Source: Zhuqueibacter pondensis
Lineage (GTDB): Bacteria; Zhuqueibacterota; Zhuqueibacteria; Zhuqueibacterales; Zhuqueibacteraceae
Length of the DNA: 64,000 nt
Direction of reading: 5' to 3'
Assembly: GCA_034505955.1 (NCBI GenBank)
Contig: JAPDQK010000028.1
Span: 8,660-72,659 of the forward strand
A model generated the notes under the pieces. It did no database searches, was not told the DNA's origin, and was given only the letters and a program-made list of their open reading frames with translations. Both the position numbers and the translations under genes were made by a program. This document shows, in pieces, positions 1 through 7,046 of the stretch (its first letter is position 1; the number at the start of each line of letters is the position of its first letter).

Positions 1-1
1 T

Positions 2-265
2 GAACTGACTGGGGAGGAGCGTTTTGATGTAGCATTATACCTGGCGACCAAGGACTTGGTACAGCTCAAGCTCCTTGAAGCCGTGCGACAAATCAAAACC
101 TTCGCGGAGCGTTATGGGATGGCCTTCGAAAAATTTGAGCAAGCCTGGGAGAATGATCAAGTTGCTGATAAATATTCCTACGATGTGGAAAAGGATTATT
201 GGCAGTGGGAAGCAGCGCAGACTGATCTCGTTCGTCTTCGTGAAATCTTTGAAAGACTTCCATGA
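2..265 (+). CDS. Partial antitoxin-like protein (C-terminal part, runs off left edge)
   Basis: The reading frame is open from the first bases of the window, so the start lies outside it; 87 residues are visible. It is an alpha-helical, charged protein ending in a Trp/Glu-rich segment (DYWQWEAAQTD). The same layout is seen in the TumA-like antitoxin at 44100-44432: a long helix, then an acidic Trp-containing tail, then an ATGA overlap with the next gene. Its stop overlaps the ATG at 262. I infer the antitoxin half of a small TA pair; no DNA-binding motif can be verified because the N-terminus is missing. Confidence 0.45.
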   Translation, partial: ELTGEERFDVALYLATKDLVQLKLLEAVRQIKTFAERYGMAFEKFEQAWENDQVADKYSYDVEKDYWQWEAAQTDLVRLREIFERLP

Positions 266-495
266 AAATCAATGATTTTGTCTACGAAATTTTCACGACA
301 GCCCAAACTTCTGCGATCTGCGGCACTCCAATCATACGACGACTCACAATAACTTCAGTCAACATACGAGTACCTATAACTGGCGGCCTATTTGTAGATA
401 CTTTCCACAACGAATCGAGTGGGCGTACCGCTTTAACATTAGTCAAAAACCAGCAAGGCTATTTCGACGGTTATGCTGCCTTATTCAATGGCGGG
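262..495 (+). pseudogene. Degraded partner of the left-edge antitoxin (putative toxin remnant)
   Basis: This starts by ATGA overlap with the preceding antitoxin-like gene. The first ~70 residues read like a small toxin-type fold (an NIRVPI strand, GLFVDTFHNESSGRTAL, LVKNQQGYF), resembling small proteins that sit 3' of antitoxins of this kind. After about position 455 the resemblance is lost. The frame then stays open by chance across the antisense strand of gatB, so the long reading frame to 1950 is not a gene. The expected C-terminal aromatic/His segment is missing, which suggests a frameshift or truncation before the gatB 3' end. Family assignment is tentative. Confidence 0.3.
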
Positions 496-501
496 CTTAA
501 C

Positions 502-1947
502 CTACTCATTCCGCAAGCGTTTCTGCAAAATCTCGTTCACCATTTTCGGATTTGCTTTCCCGCGCGTGTGCTTCATCACCTGGCCGACCAGAAAACCAAA
601 GAGTTTTTCTTCCCCGTTACGATAGCGTTCGACTTCTTTCGGATTGGCTGCGATCACTTCGTCCACCGCTTTTTCGATGACGCCGATGTCGGAGACTTGC
701 ACCAAACCTTTTTCAGTCACAATATCCTTTGCCGATCGGCCAGCGGCAACCATCTCATCAAAAACCTCTTTTGCAGTTTTGCTGCTGATGGTGCCCTCCG
801 TGATGAGATTGAGCAATTCCGCGAGCGCTGCAGGCATGACGGGGAATTGGGTGATGTCGATTTTTTTCTCTTTGAGCACCCGCAGCACCTCACCCATGAT
901 CCAGTTGCTGACCAGCTTGGCATCTTTCACCAGCCTGGCAGTGGATTCAAAATAGTCAGCGACCGCTTGCTCATCAGTGAGGACATCGGCATCATATTTG
1001 GGCAAACCGTATTGCGCGATGAAACGGTTGCGCCGCGCCAGCGGCAATTCCGGAAGCGAAGCATGAATTTCTTTACGCCATTTTTCGTCGAGGCGCAGGG
1101 GCACCAAATCCGGCTCCGGGAAATAGCGGTAATCATGTGCATACTCTTTCGAGCGCATCGGGACAATCTCTCCCTTTGCGGCATCCCACAACAAGGTTTG
1201 CTGCACAATCGTTCCGCCGGCTTCGAGAAGCTGAATGTGCCGGTTGATTTCGAATTCCAACGCGCGTTCGACGTTGCGGAACGAGTTCATGTTTTTCAGC
1301 TCGGTCTTGGTGCCGAATTTTTGTTGGCCGGCAGGACGCACCGAGATGTTGGCATCGCAGCGCAGGCTGCCTTCCTCCATGTTGCCATCGCAAATCCCCA
1401 AATAGCGTACCAGTTGCCGGATGCGCGTAAGGTAGAGATACGCTTCACGCGGAGAATGGATATCCGGCCCGCTCACGATCTCAATCAGCGGTGTGCCGCA
1501 GCGATTCAGGTCAACCAGCGTTTCGTTTGCCGAGACATATTCCTCGGCGTGCACCGATTTGCCGGCATCCTCTTCGAGATGAACACGGATAATGCCGATG
1601 CGCTTCCACGAGCCGTCTTCAAGTTCAATTTCAATCCAGCCGTCCTCGCAAAGCGGTTCTTCATATTGCGAAATTTGATAACCCTTGGGCAGGTCGGGAT
1701 AAAAATAATTTTTTCGCGCGAAAATGGAATGCTCGGCGATGCGGCAATTCATCGCCAGTCCCATCTTTACGGCATATTCCACGGCTTTGCGGTTGAGCAC
1801 CGGCAAAACGCCGGGCATGCCGAGACAGACCGGACAAACTTGGGAATTTTGCGGGCCACCAAACTTCGTGCTGCAGCGACAAAAAATTTTGGAGTCGGTC
1901 AAAAGTTGCGCATGGACTTCGAGGCCGATGATGGGTTCATAGTTCAT
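502..1947 (-). CDS. gatB: Aspartyl/glutamyl-tRNA amidotransferase subunit B
   Basis: This is the kinase/transamidation subunit of the GatCAB complex, which converts misacylated Glu-tRNA(Gln) or Asp-tRNA(Asn) to the amidated form in the cytoplasm. It has 481 residues, normal for the family. The N-terminus GLEVHAQL and the four zinc-site cysteines Cys23, Cys25, Cys38 and Cys41 are present. The ATP-dependent core covers about residues 1-290, and the YqeY-like tRNA-binding tail begins at about 330. The start at 1947 gives the canonical MNYEPIIGLEVH beginning and has a GAGAG stretch about 8 nt upstream. gatA lies upstream on the same strand but is separated from it by a MazEF pair. No gatC is seen in the window. 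Confidence 0.97.
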   Translation of the reverse strand: MNYEPIIGLEVHAQLLTDSKIFCRCSTKFGGPQNSQVCPVCLGMPGVLPVLNRKAVEYAVKMGLAMNCRIAEHSIFARKNYFYPDLPKGYQISQYEEPLCEDGWIEIELEDGSWKRIGIIRVHLEEDAGKSVHAEEYVSANETLVDLNRCGTPLIEIVSGPDIHSPREAYLYLTRIRQLVRYLGICDGNMEEGSLRCDANISVRPAGQQKFGTKTELKNMNSFRNVERALEFEINRHIQLLEAGGTIVQQTLLWDAAKGEIVPMRSKEYAHDYRYFPEPDLVPLRLDEKWRKEIHASLPELPLARRNRFIAQYGLPKYDADVLTDEQAVADYFESTARLVKDAKLVSNWIMGEVLRVLKEKKIDITQFPVMPAALAELLNLITEGTISSKTAKEVFDEMVAAGRSAKDIVTEKGLVQVSDIGVIEKAVDEVIAANPKEVERYRNGEEKLFGFLVGQVMKHTRGKANPKMVNEILQKRLRNE

Positions 1948-1973
1948 TGATGATCTCTCAGGAGATCTCCCAA

Positions 1974-2297
1974 TTACGGTGCAAACATCTCCCCTAATAC
2001 AGCCAGGACTTTGGTTTGCGTTTTTCTATCGATTGTGCCCAATTTTTCAATCAACCGGGACTTGTCAACGGTGCGTATCTGATCAAGCACCACTTGACCA
2101 TCTTTCCCTTTAAAACGACAAAATACTCTCGAAGGATAATCACGTCCTTTGGTGGTCATTGGCGCAACGATGACAGTGGCGATAAAACGATTCATTTCAT
2201 CAGGTGAAATGATCAGGCACGGCCTTGTCTTTTTGATTTCTTTACCTTGGGTGGGATCAAGATTGACAAGATAGACTTCAAAGCGCCGAGCCATCAT
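1974..2297 (-). CDS. mazF: MazF/PemK-type mRNA interferase toxin
   Basis: This 107-residue protein is of the PemK/MazF SH3-like barrel family, sequence-specific endoribonucleases. Diagnostic segments are the N-terminal RRFEVYLVNLDPTQG, the TRPCLIIS strand, APMTTKGRDYPSRV, and the VVLDQIRTVDKSRL segment carrying the catalytic and dimer residues. Two ATG codons occur in tandem (2297 and 2294) directly after the stop of the AbrB-type antitoxin, so translation is coupled. The gene is intact. It sits between gatA and gatB on the same strand, so it may be co-transcribed with them. Confidence 0.93.
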   Translation of the reverse strand: MMARRFEVYLVNLDPTQGKEIKKTRPCLIISPDEMNRFIATVIVAPMTTKGRDYPSRVFCRFKGKDGQVVLDQIRTVDKSRLIEKLGTIDRKTQTKVLAVLGEMFAP

Positions 2298-2558
2298 CTA
2301 CCATACCCATTCTTCCTTGTCCCAGCCGCTTTGGGCAAGCAGTGTTTCCTCCTTGTCAAGCAGCCGGTCATCGCTGTGTTCAGCCATGGTCCGAAAGGCT
2401 TCTGCCCAACCTTGTCGCACACGCCGGGTGGGACGGATAATAATTTGGTCGTGTAGAACAACGAGTTCCACATCTTCACCAAGCTTGGTTTGCTCAAGCA
2501 CGGCTTTGGGGATACGAATGCCCCGCGAATTACCAATTTGGACGATTCGACTTTGCAT
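2298..2558 (-). CDS. mazE: MazE/AbrB-type antitoxin
   Basis: This 86-residue protein has an N-terminal swapped-hairpin AbrB/SpoVT DNA-binding domain: VQIGNSRGIRIPKAVL, followed by a VVLHDQIIIRPTR strand. The acidic, Trp-rich C-terminal tail (SGWDKEEWVW) would wrap the toxin. The stop codon abuts the first ATG of mazF with no gap. By family precedent it would neutralise MazF and autorepress the pair. Confidence 0.92.
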   Translation of the reverse strand: MQSRIVQIGNSRGIRIPKAVLEQTKLGEDVELVVLHDQIIIRPTRRVRQGWAEAFRTMAEHSDDRLLDKEETLLAQSGWDKEEWVW

Positions 2559-2612
2559 AATTATAATGTAAGCACAACAATGACTGATTTACAAGAAAAA
2601 TCTTTAAATAGA

Positions 2613-4061
2613 TTAGCCTGCTTTATTGAGTTGCCTTCTGCTGGTTTCAAGAAAATGCGCCACTTGCAAAACATTCTTCTCATCAAAAGCCTTGCCGATG
2701 ATTTGCAAACCGATCGGCAGGCCATTGGCATCGATGCCGGCGGGGATCGAGATCCCGGGCGCGCCGGCAAGATTCACCGAGACAGTGAAGATGTCGGAGA
2801 GGTACATGGTAAGTGGATCGTCAATTTTTTCTCCCAGCTTGAATGCCGTGGTCGGAGAAGTGGGTGTGAGCAGGACATCACATTCTTTGAAAGCCTGCTC
2901 GAAATCACGACGGATGAGCGTACGCACTTTCAGGGCGCGGCGATAATACGCCTCGTAATATCCCGCCGAGAGCACATAGGTGCCGAGCATGATTCGGCGC
3001 TTCACTTCCGGGCCGAAGCCTTCACTTCGGCTCTTGACATACATCTCTTCGAGCGATTCCACATTTTGTGCGCGCCGGCCATAACGAGCGCCATCGTAAC
3101 GTGCGAGATTGGATGAAGCTTCTGCCGTACAAATGATGTAGTAGGTGGCGATGGCATATTTCGTATGCGGCAGCGAAATTTCCTTTACCACTGCGCCGGC
3201 TTGCTGCAAGCGATCTGTGGCAGAAGCGACCGCCTCGCGAATTTCTTTTTGCACGCCCTCGGAAAGATATTCTTTGGGCAGCCCGATCACTTTGCCTCTG
3301 ACTTCGCCGTCGAGAAATTGAGAAAATGCTTCAACCGGCACCGGCGCCGAAGTGGAATCGCGCTCATCGTGGCCACAGATGACCTCAAGAATTCTGGCGA
3401 CATCTTCGACGGAATGGGCGAACGCGCCGATCTGATCGAGCGAGGAGGCAAAGGCAACGAGGCCAAAACGGGAGACGCGGCCGTAGGTTGGTTTCATTCC
3501 GACGACACCACAGAACGCCGCCGGTTGGCGAATCGAGCCGCCGGTGTCGGTGCCAAGCGAGACCATTGCCAGATTAGCGGCCACGGCTACGGCGGAGCCT
3601 CCAGAAGAGCCACCGGGCACATACTCCTCGTTCACCGGATTTTTCACCGGGCCGAAGGCAGAGTTCTCGTTGGAGCTGCCCATAGCGAACTCATCCATGT
3701 TGGTCTTGCCGATGATGATGGCGTCTTCTTGTTCCAATTTTTGGATCACGGTCGCATCGTAGGGAGAGGTAAAATTCTCCAAGATGCGGGAGCCGCAAGT
3801 GAGTCGCTCGCCCTTCAGCGCCAAAATATCTTTGACGGCAATAACGACACCAGCGAGCTTACCGGCTTTGCCGGCCCGTAATTTCGCATCAATTTCTTGC
3901 GCGCGGGCCCGTGCGCGATCCGGGAAGACGGCAAGAAAGGCATTGAGAGGTTTGGCATTATCAATGCGCGCCAGATAGTCATTCACTAATGCAGCGCAGG
4001 TGATTTCGCGCCGGCGCAGTTTTTCCTGAATGTGAGGGATGGTTTCTGTGTTGGAGTCCAT
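2613..4061 (-). CDS. gatA: Glutamyl-tRNA(Gln) amidotransferase subunit A
   Basis: This is the amidase-signature subunit of GatCAB, which releases ammonia from glutamine and channels it to GatB. It has 482 residues, full length. The catalytic Lys-cisSer-Ser triad is visible: Lys77 in AVKDI, Ser152 in GGSSGGS and Ser176 in TDTGGSIRQP, matching the spacing known for bacterial GatA. The GRVSRFGLVAFASSLDQIG segment follows. The ATG at 4061 directly follows the TAA of the frameshifted HEPN gene, so gatA may be read by coupling from that gene. The mazEF pair lies between it and gatB. Confidence 0.97.
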   Translation of the reverse strand: MDSNTETIPHIQEKLRRREITCAALVNDYLARIDNAKPLNAFLAVFPDRARARAQEIDAKLRAGKAGKLAGVVIAVKDILALKGERLTCGSRILENFTSPYDATVIQKLEQEDAIIIGKTNMDEFAMGSSNENSAFGPVKNPVNEEYVPGGSSGGSAVAVAANLAMVSLGTDTGGSIRQPAAFCGVVGMKPTYGRVSRFGLVAFASSLDQIGAFAHSVEDVARILEVICGHDERDSTSAPVPVEAFSQFLDGEVRGKVIGLPKEYLSEGVQKEIREAVASATDRLQQAGAVVKEISLPHTKYAIATYYIICTAEASSNLARYDGARYGRRAQNVESLEEMYVKSRSEGFGPEVKRRIMLGTYVLSAGYYEAYYRRALKVRTLIRRDFEQAFKECDVLLTPTSPTTAFKLGEKIDDPLTMYLSDIFTVSVNLAGAPGISIPAGIDANGLPIGLQIIGKAFDEKNVLQVAHFLETSRRQLNKAG

Positions 4062-4447
4062 TTATTGCAGTAAAGGTTTGATGGCTTCCAAAAACTTCTC
4101 TGCGGCTTCAATCGCTTGCTCTACTTCTTGGCGAGATACGTGCGCGGTGCCACCATAGTCGCCAACGCTACGCAACTCAAAAAGCCAGTTCAGAGTCTGC
4201 CTTGTTCCTTGTCCAGTTTCCCTGTCTTGACGAATCTTTGATGAATCGAAGCAATGACGGCACTGTGCTTGCTCAATTCCAACCCCTCGTGCAACAAAAC
4301 AGCAGTAGCAGCATAGAAAGCTGCGTAATGGGCTCGTGAACCCGCAAAGTCATAGTAGCCGCCTGACGCCAATTGCCGCGCCGCCTGAATAGACTGCTCC
4401 GCTCGCTCGAGATGAGCCGCGATTTCGTCGGCAAATTGTGTGGTCAT
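4062..4447 (-). pseudogene. HEPN-domain protein (toxin of HEPN/MNT pair), one frameshift
   Basis: The frame from 4447 gives an alpha-helical HEPN domain (EIAAHLERAEQSIQAARQL, then YYDFAGSRAHYAAFYA) and hits TGA after ...KEQGRL near 4190. The homologous C-terminal half continues at once in another frame (LNWLFELRSVGDYGG, then EAAEKFLEAIKPLLQ) and ends in TAA at 4062, directly before gatA. Joining the two frames with a single added base near 4195 gives a normal ~128-residue protein of the HEPN family that pairs with MNT nucleotidyltransferases. The break may be a real mutation, a sequencing error or a -1 recoding site. The Arg-x4-6-His RNase motif of active HEPN toxins is not clear. Confidence 0.72.
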
Positions 4448-4780
4448 ACACGCACTCCTTCTCGTTTGACGTTGCGATAGAGTTGAACGACGCCACGCTC
4501 AAAATCGTCGAGAGGAGCAGGCTTGGCTGAAATCATGTGATCAGATTCCCAATTGAATGGGATGGAGCAGATCGACAATCGTACGGAGTTCTCGGAAGTA
4601 GTCAAAGGGCTGGCCAGGCAAAACGAGCACGTCAATGTCACTGTCAGGGTTGGCTTGATCGCGGGCGAAAGACCCGTACAGAATCACCCCTTTGAACTGC
4701 GCTTTGTAATTGCTCTCAAGAGCGGACTTGCATTTCTGAAGTAATTCCGTAAGTGCCATTGCAACCTCGTCGAATTTCAA
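4444..4780 (-). pseudogene. MNT-type minimal nucleotidyltransferase (antitoxin of HEPN/MNT pair), one frameshift
   Basis: The N-terminal part (4780 to about 4541) carries the polymerase-beta-like motif GSFARDQANPDSDIDVLV, that is GSxARx10DxD, typical of MntA-like proteins that AMPylate or mask HEPN toxins. It stops at DLLHPIQLGI. The natural continuation (ESDHMISAKPAPLDDFERG...YRNVKREGVRV) is in the next frame, reached by removing one G from the GGG run near 4556-4558. The tail ends in TGA at 4444, overlapping the HEPN ATG (ATGA). Both members of the pair therefore carry one frameshift each. Confidence 0.72.
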
Positions 4781-4880
4781 CAGAGCAGGCTAGCCACTGT
4801 ATGAAGTGCTTGGGATTTGGAGGGGGTTTTCCAAGTTTTTATCTCCCAACGCGGACAAGCCGCAGCCAAAAGAAAAAAGC

Positions 4881-5004
4881 TTTGAACACGGACTGCGTCT
4901 GTAAGATGACGCGGATGAGCGCGAATTTCCACGGATTTTTTCTTGCTTTATCCGCGTCAATCTCTACGGGCGTAGCCGTTCAATCCGTGTGATCCGTGTT
5001 CAAA
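4881..5004. repeat. Inverted-repeat (MITE-like) element with CACGGA ends
   Basis: This ~124-bp element is bounded by perfect 12-bp terminal inverted repeats (TTTGAACACGGA at 4881-4892, TCCGTGTTCAAA at 4993-5004). A perfect internal inverted pair (TGACGCGGAT at 4907-4916, ATCCGCGTCA at 4950-4959) lets it fold into a long hairpin. Related sequence occurs at 40349-40479 and at the 3' end of uvrC (33663-33702). It lies in the gene-free stretch 4781-5433, where I see no coding sequence. Confidence 0.6.
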
Positions 5005-5161
5005 ATTTAAAAGAGAACTCTCAGACTGCGTCCGTAGGAATTTTTTTCTACCTGAATTTTGCACCCGGATTGATCCCCTCCGCGAGGAACGCCGATTCGA
5101 TCGCGACGCCCAACCACCCAAGGGGTGGTGCATAAAAAATTTTGCAGGCAAACTTGTGGTC

Positions 5162-5353
5162 AACTCCGTCAGGAGTGCACTGTTTTTAGTGAAGCGGCAT
5201 ATTGTATTTCCAAAAACTCCGTCAGGAGTGACCTGTTTGGTACTCCTCAAAAAAAACGCGCCAGATCATGAGAAATTCTACAGGCCACTCCTGACGGAGT
5301 TCAAAGACACGCAAGATTCCCCTGTCTACAAACAGTTCACTCCTGACGGAGTT
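5162..5353. repeat. Four copies of a 16-bp palindromic REP-like unit
   Basis: The unit AACTCCGTCAGGAGTG occurs at 5162-5177 and 5215-5230, and its reverse complement at 5286-5301 and 5338-5353. Each unit is itself a small hairpin (ACTCC/GGAGT). The four copies form two head-to-head pairs with start spacings of 53, 71 and 52 bp. This resembles bacterial REP/BIME arrays, but no RAYT transposase gene is present in the window. The array sits at the 3' side of the second tatA gene. Confidence 0.6.
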
Positions 5354-5433
5354 TTGTGAACACGCCATTTATTCCGGGGAACAGCAAGCCAGCATGCAAA
5401 ATTCAGGTTCCAACTTTGGTTGTCTAAGTCAAC

Positions 5434-5607
5434 CTAAGACTTGGGTTGATCGATCTTGGCAGGAGTTTCCTTGTCTTCGAGCGGTTCATTGACGGCTTTT
5501 TTGAATTCGCGAATGCCTTGCCCGAGACCGCGCGCCAGCTCAGGCAATTTTCTGGCGCCAAACAAAACGACAAAAGCGACGATGGCGACTACGACCCATT
5601 CGTTCAT
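5434..5607 (-). CDS. tatA: Twin-arginine translocase TatA/E family protein
   Basis: This 57-residue protein has one N-terminal membrane helix (MNEWVVVAIVAFVVLFG), the FG hinge, and the amphipathic helix ARKLPELARGLGQGIREF, followed by a charged tail. It would form the pore-forming oligomer of the Tat pathway, which exports folded proteins. The ATG at 5607 is chosen because GGAGG lies 7-8 nt upstream and because it gives the canonical TatA N-terminus; the frame is open further upstream. It is the second of two TatA-like genes here; tatC is not in the window. Confidence 0.9.
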   Translation of the reverse strand: MNEWVVVAIVAFVVLFGARKLPELARGLGQGIREFKKAVNEPLEDKETPAKIDQPKS

Positions 5608-5736
5608 AATTGACCTCCGGAAAGTTAAGCAACCAATCCACTTCTCTCCAATTAAAACAGCCATGCCCATCCTTGCACACCAGTTTTCTCAATTTGTCTT
5701 TTCGGGAAAATGGTCAGCGTTTGGGTTGAGCAACAA

Positions 5737-5919
5737 CTACATTTTTTTAAAGTCATCCATGACGTTAAATTCTTTCTTTACCTCATCTGCTGCTTTTCTA
5801 AATTCCTGAATGCTTCTACCCAGCCCTCGCGCCAGCTCCGGTAATTTTTTGGGACCGAATAAAAGGAGCACGAGGACCAAAATTACCAGCAACTCGCTCA
5901 TGCCAATATTGCCAAACAT
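5737..5919 (-). CDS. tatA: Twin-arginine translocase TatA/B family protein
   Basis: This 60-residue protein has an N-terminal membrane helix (MSELLVILVLVLLLFGP), the FGPKKLPELARGLG signature and an amphipathic helix. An AGGAG ribosome-binding site lies ~8 nt upstream of the ATG. It is paralogous to the neighbour at 5434-5607. The two may act as TatA and TatB/E, but length alone cannot decide this, since TatB proteins are usually longer. Confidence 0.9.
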   Translation of the reverse strand: MFGNIGMSELLVILVLVLLLFGPKKLPELARGLGRSIQEFRKAADEVKKEFNVMDDFKKM

Positions 5920-5944
5920 ATTTTCACTCCTGTACTGGATGCTT

Positions 5945-6014
5945 GATCCCTGTGGACGTAGCCTGGATGTTTGATTCTCGTGTATCCAGTATCCAGGCTA
6001 CGCCCGCAGGGATC
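5945..6014. repeat. Long imperfect palindrome between tatA and the DUF4321 gene
   Basis: Two 24-bp arms (5945-5968 and 5991-6014) are reverse complements with two mismatches, separated by 22 bp. The arms contain GTAGCCTGGAT and its complement. No U-tract follows on either strand, so this looks like a dispersed palindromic element or mRNA-processing hairpin, not a classical terminator. Confidence 0.55.
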
Positions 6015-6025
6015 ACGGATCAAGT

Positions 6026-6295
6026 TTAGTTCAATACCCAACGTAAGAGATAAGCCGCAATGCCAATGCCGATCAGACCGACGACATTGATTTTAAGGGT
6101 CAATCCTAATGTTATACTAAACAAAACGGCATTTAGTGTCCCGGGGCCGAGCGCAATTTGCCCGCTTCTCAGGAAAAATTCTTTGACCACGCCGGCTGGC
6201 AGCAAAAGACCGATCAATTCACCCAGCAAAGTTCCCGCCAGCGCACCGAGCAGGAGCACCACAATGATAAATCCAAGAGAGCGTTTTGACCGCAC
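6026..6295 (-). CDS. Small DUF4321-type membrane protein
   Basis: This is an 89-residue protein starting at GTG 6295, chosen because AGGAGG lies 5-6 nt upstream and because the longer frame would overlap purQ. It has two to three hydrophobic segments (SLGFIIVVLLLGALAGTLLG, then ILFSITLGLTL-like and LIGIGIAAYLLRW). The LGALAGTLLGELIG... VVKEFFLRS pattern matches DUF4321, a family of unknown function often found next to tat or maf genes. It lies between purQ and tatA on the same strand. Confidence 0.8.
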   Translation of the reverse strand: MRSKRSLGFIIVVLLLGALAGTLLGELIGLLLPAGVVKEFFLRSGQIALGPGTLNAVLFSITLGLTLKINVVGLIGIGIAAYLLRWVLN

Positions 6296-6323
6296 AGAGC
6301 CTCCTGAGTTTAAAAATAAATGA

Positions 6324-7007
6324 TTAGGACGACGCCATGAGTGACTGGAAAATTTGCACGCCGCTGTTTGACGATAGAACCAATTCACAGGCCCGTTCCG
6401 GATGGGGCATCAAACCCATCACATTGCCGTTTGCATTCATGATGCCGGCGATATTATCCAGCGCGCCGTTGGGATTGGCTTCGGGTGTGACTTCTCCACT
6501 CGCTGAACAATAACGGAAGAGAATGCGGCGTTGCTCACGCAGTTGTTGCAACGTTTCGGCATCCGCATAATAGTTGCCTTCGCCATGCGCAACCGGCATT
6601 TTCAAAACGGCATCCGCGCATCGCCGGGTGAAGCCGGTGTCGAAATTTTCCACTTTCACATAAACCGGTTTGGCGACAAACCGGAGGTGCGCATTGCGCA
6701 CCAGCGCGCCCGGCAACAAGCCGGCCTCGCAGAGGATTTGGAACCCATTACAAATTCCGAGCACCATGCCGCCGCGCTGAGCAAACTTAACCACTTCTTC
6801 CATTACCGGCGAAAATCGTGCAATGGCGCCGGTACGCAAATAATCGCCGTAAGAAAAACCGCCGGGAAGGATGATGACATCGAATCCGCTCAGGTCACGG
6901 TCTTTGTGCCAGACAAAACGCACCTGTTGGTGAAGGACATACTTGACGACGTAATAACAGTCGTGATCACAGTTTGATCCGGGAAAAATGACAACGCCGA
7001 AACGCAT
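6324..7007 (-). CDS. purQ: Phosphoribosylformylglycinamidine synthase, glutaminase subunit
   Basis: This is the class I glutamine amidotransferase subunit that supplies ammonia to PurL in step 4 of purine synthesis (FGAR to FGAM). It has 227 residues. The nucleophile is Cys86 in GICNGFQ; the PHPER motif near residue 200 carries the His/Glu of the triad. The N-terminus VVIFPGSNCDHD is canonical. PurQ works with small PurS and PurL: purS is found at 12326-12574, separated from purQ by three secreted-protein genes, and no purL is seen here. Confidence 0.97.
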   Translation of the reverse strand: MRFGVVIFPGSNCDHDCYYVVKYVLHQQVRFVWHKDRDLSGFDVIILPGGFSYGDYLRTGAIARFSPVMEEVVKFAQRGGMVLGICNGFQILCEAGLLPGALVRNAHLRFVAKPVYVKVENFDTGFTRRCADAVLKMPVAHGEGNYYADAETLQQLREQRRILFRYCSASGEVTPEANPNGALDNIAGIMNANGNVMGLMPHPERACELVLSSNSGVQIFQSLMASS

Positions 7008-7046
7008 ATTAATATGTCAATTTTTTGATTTGTGCGCTTACGTTGA

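Noticed and set aside
262..1950. A 562-codon open frame on the plus strand
   Set aside because: From ~500 on it is the antisense of gatB, whose protein is unmistakable; only the first ~230 bp can belong to a separate small gene.
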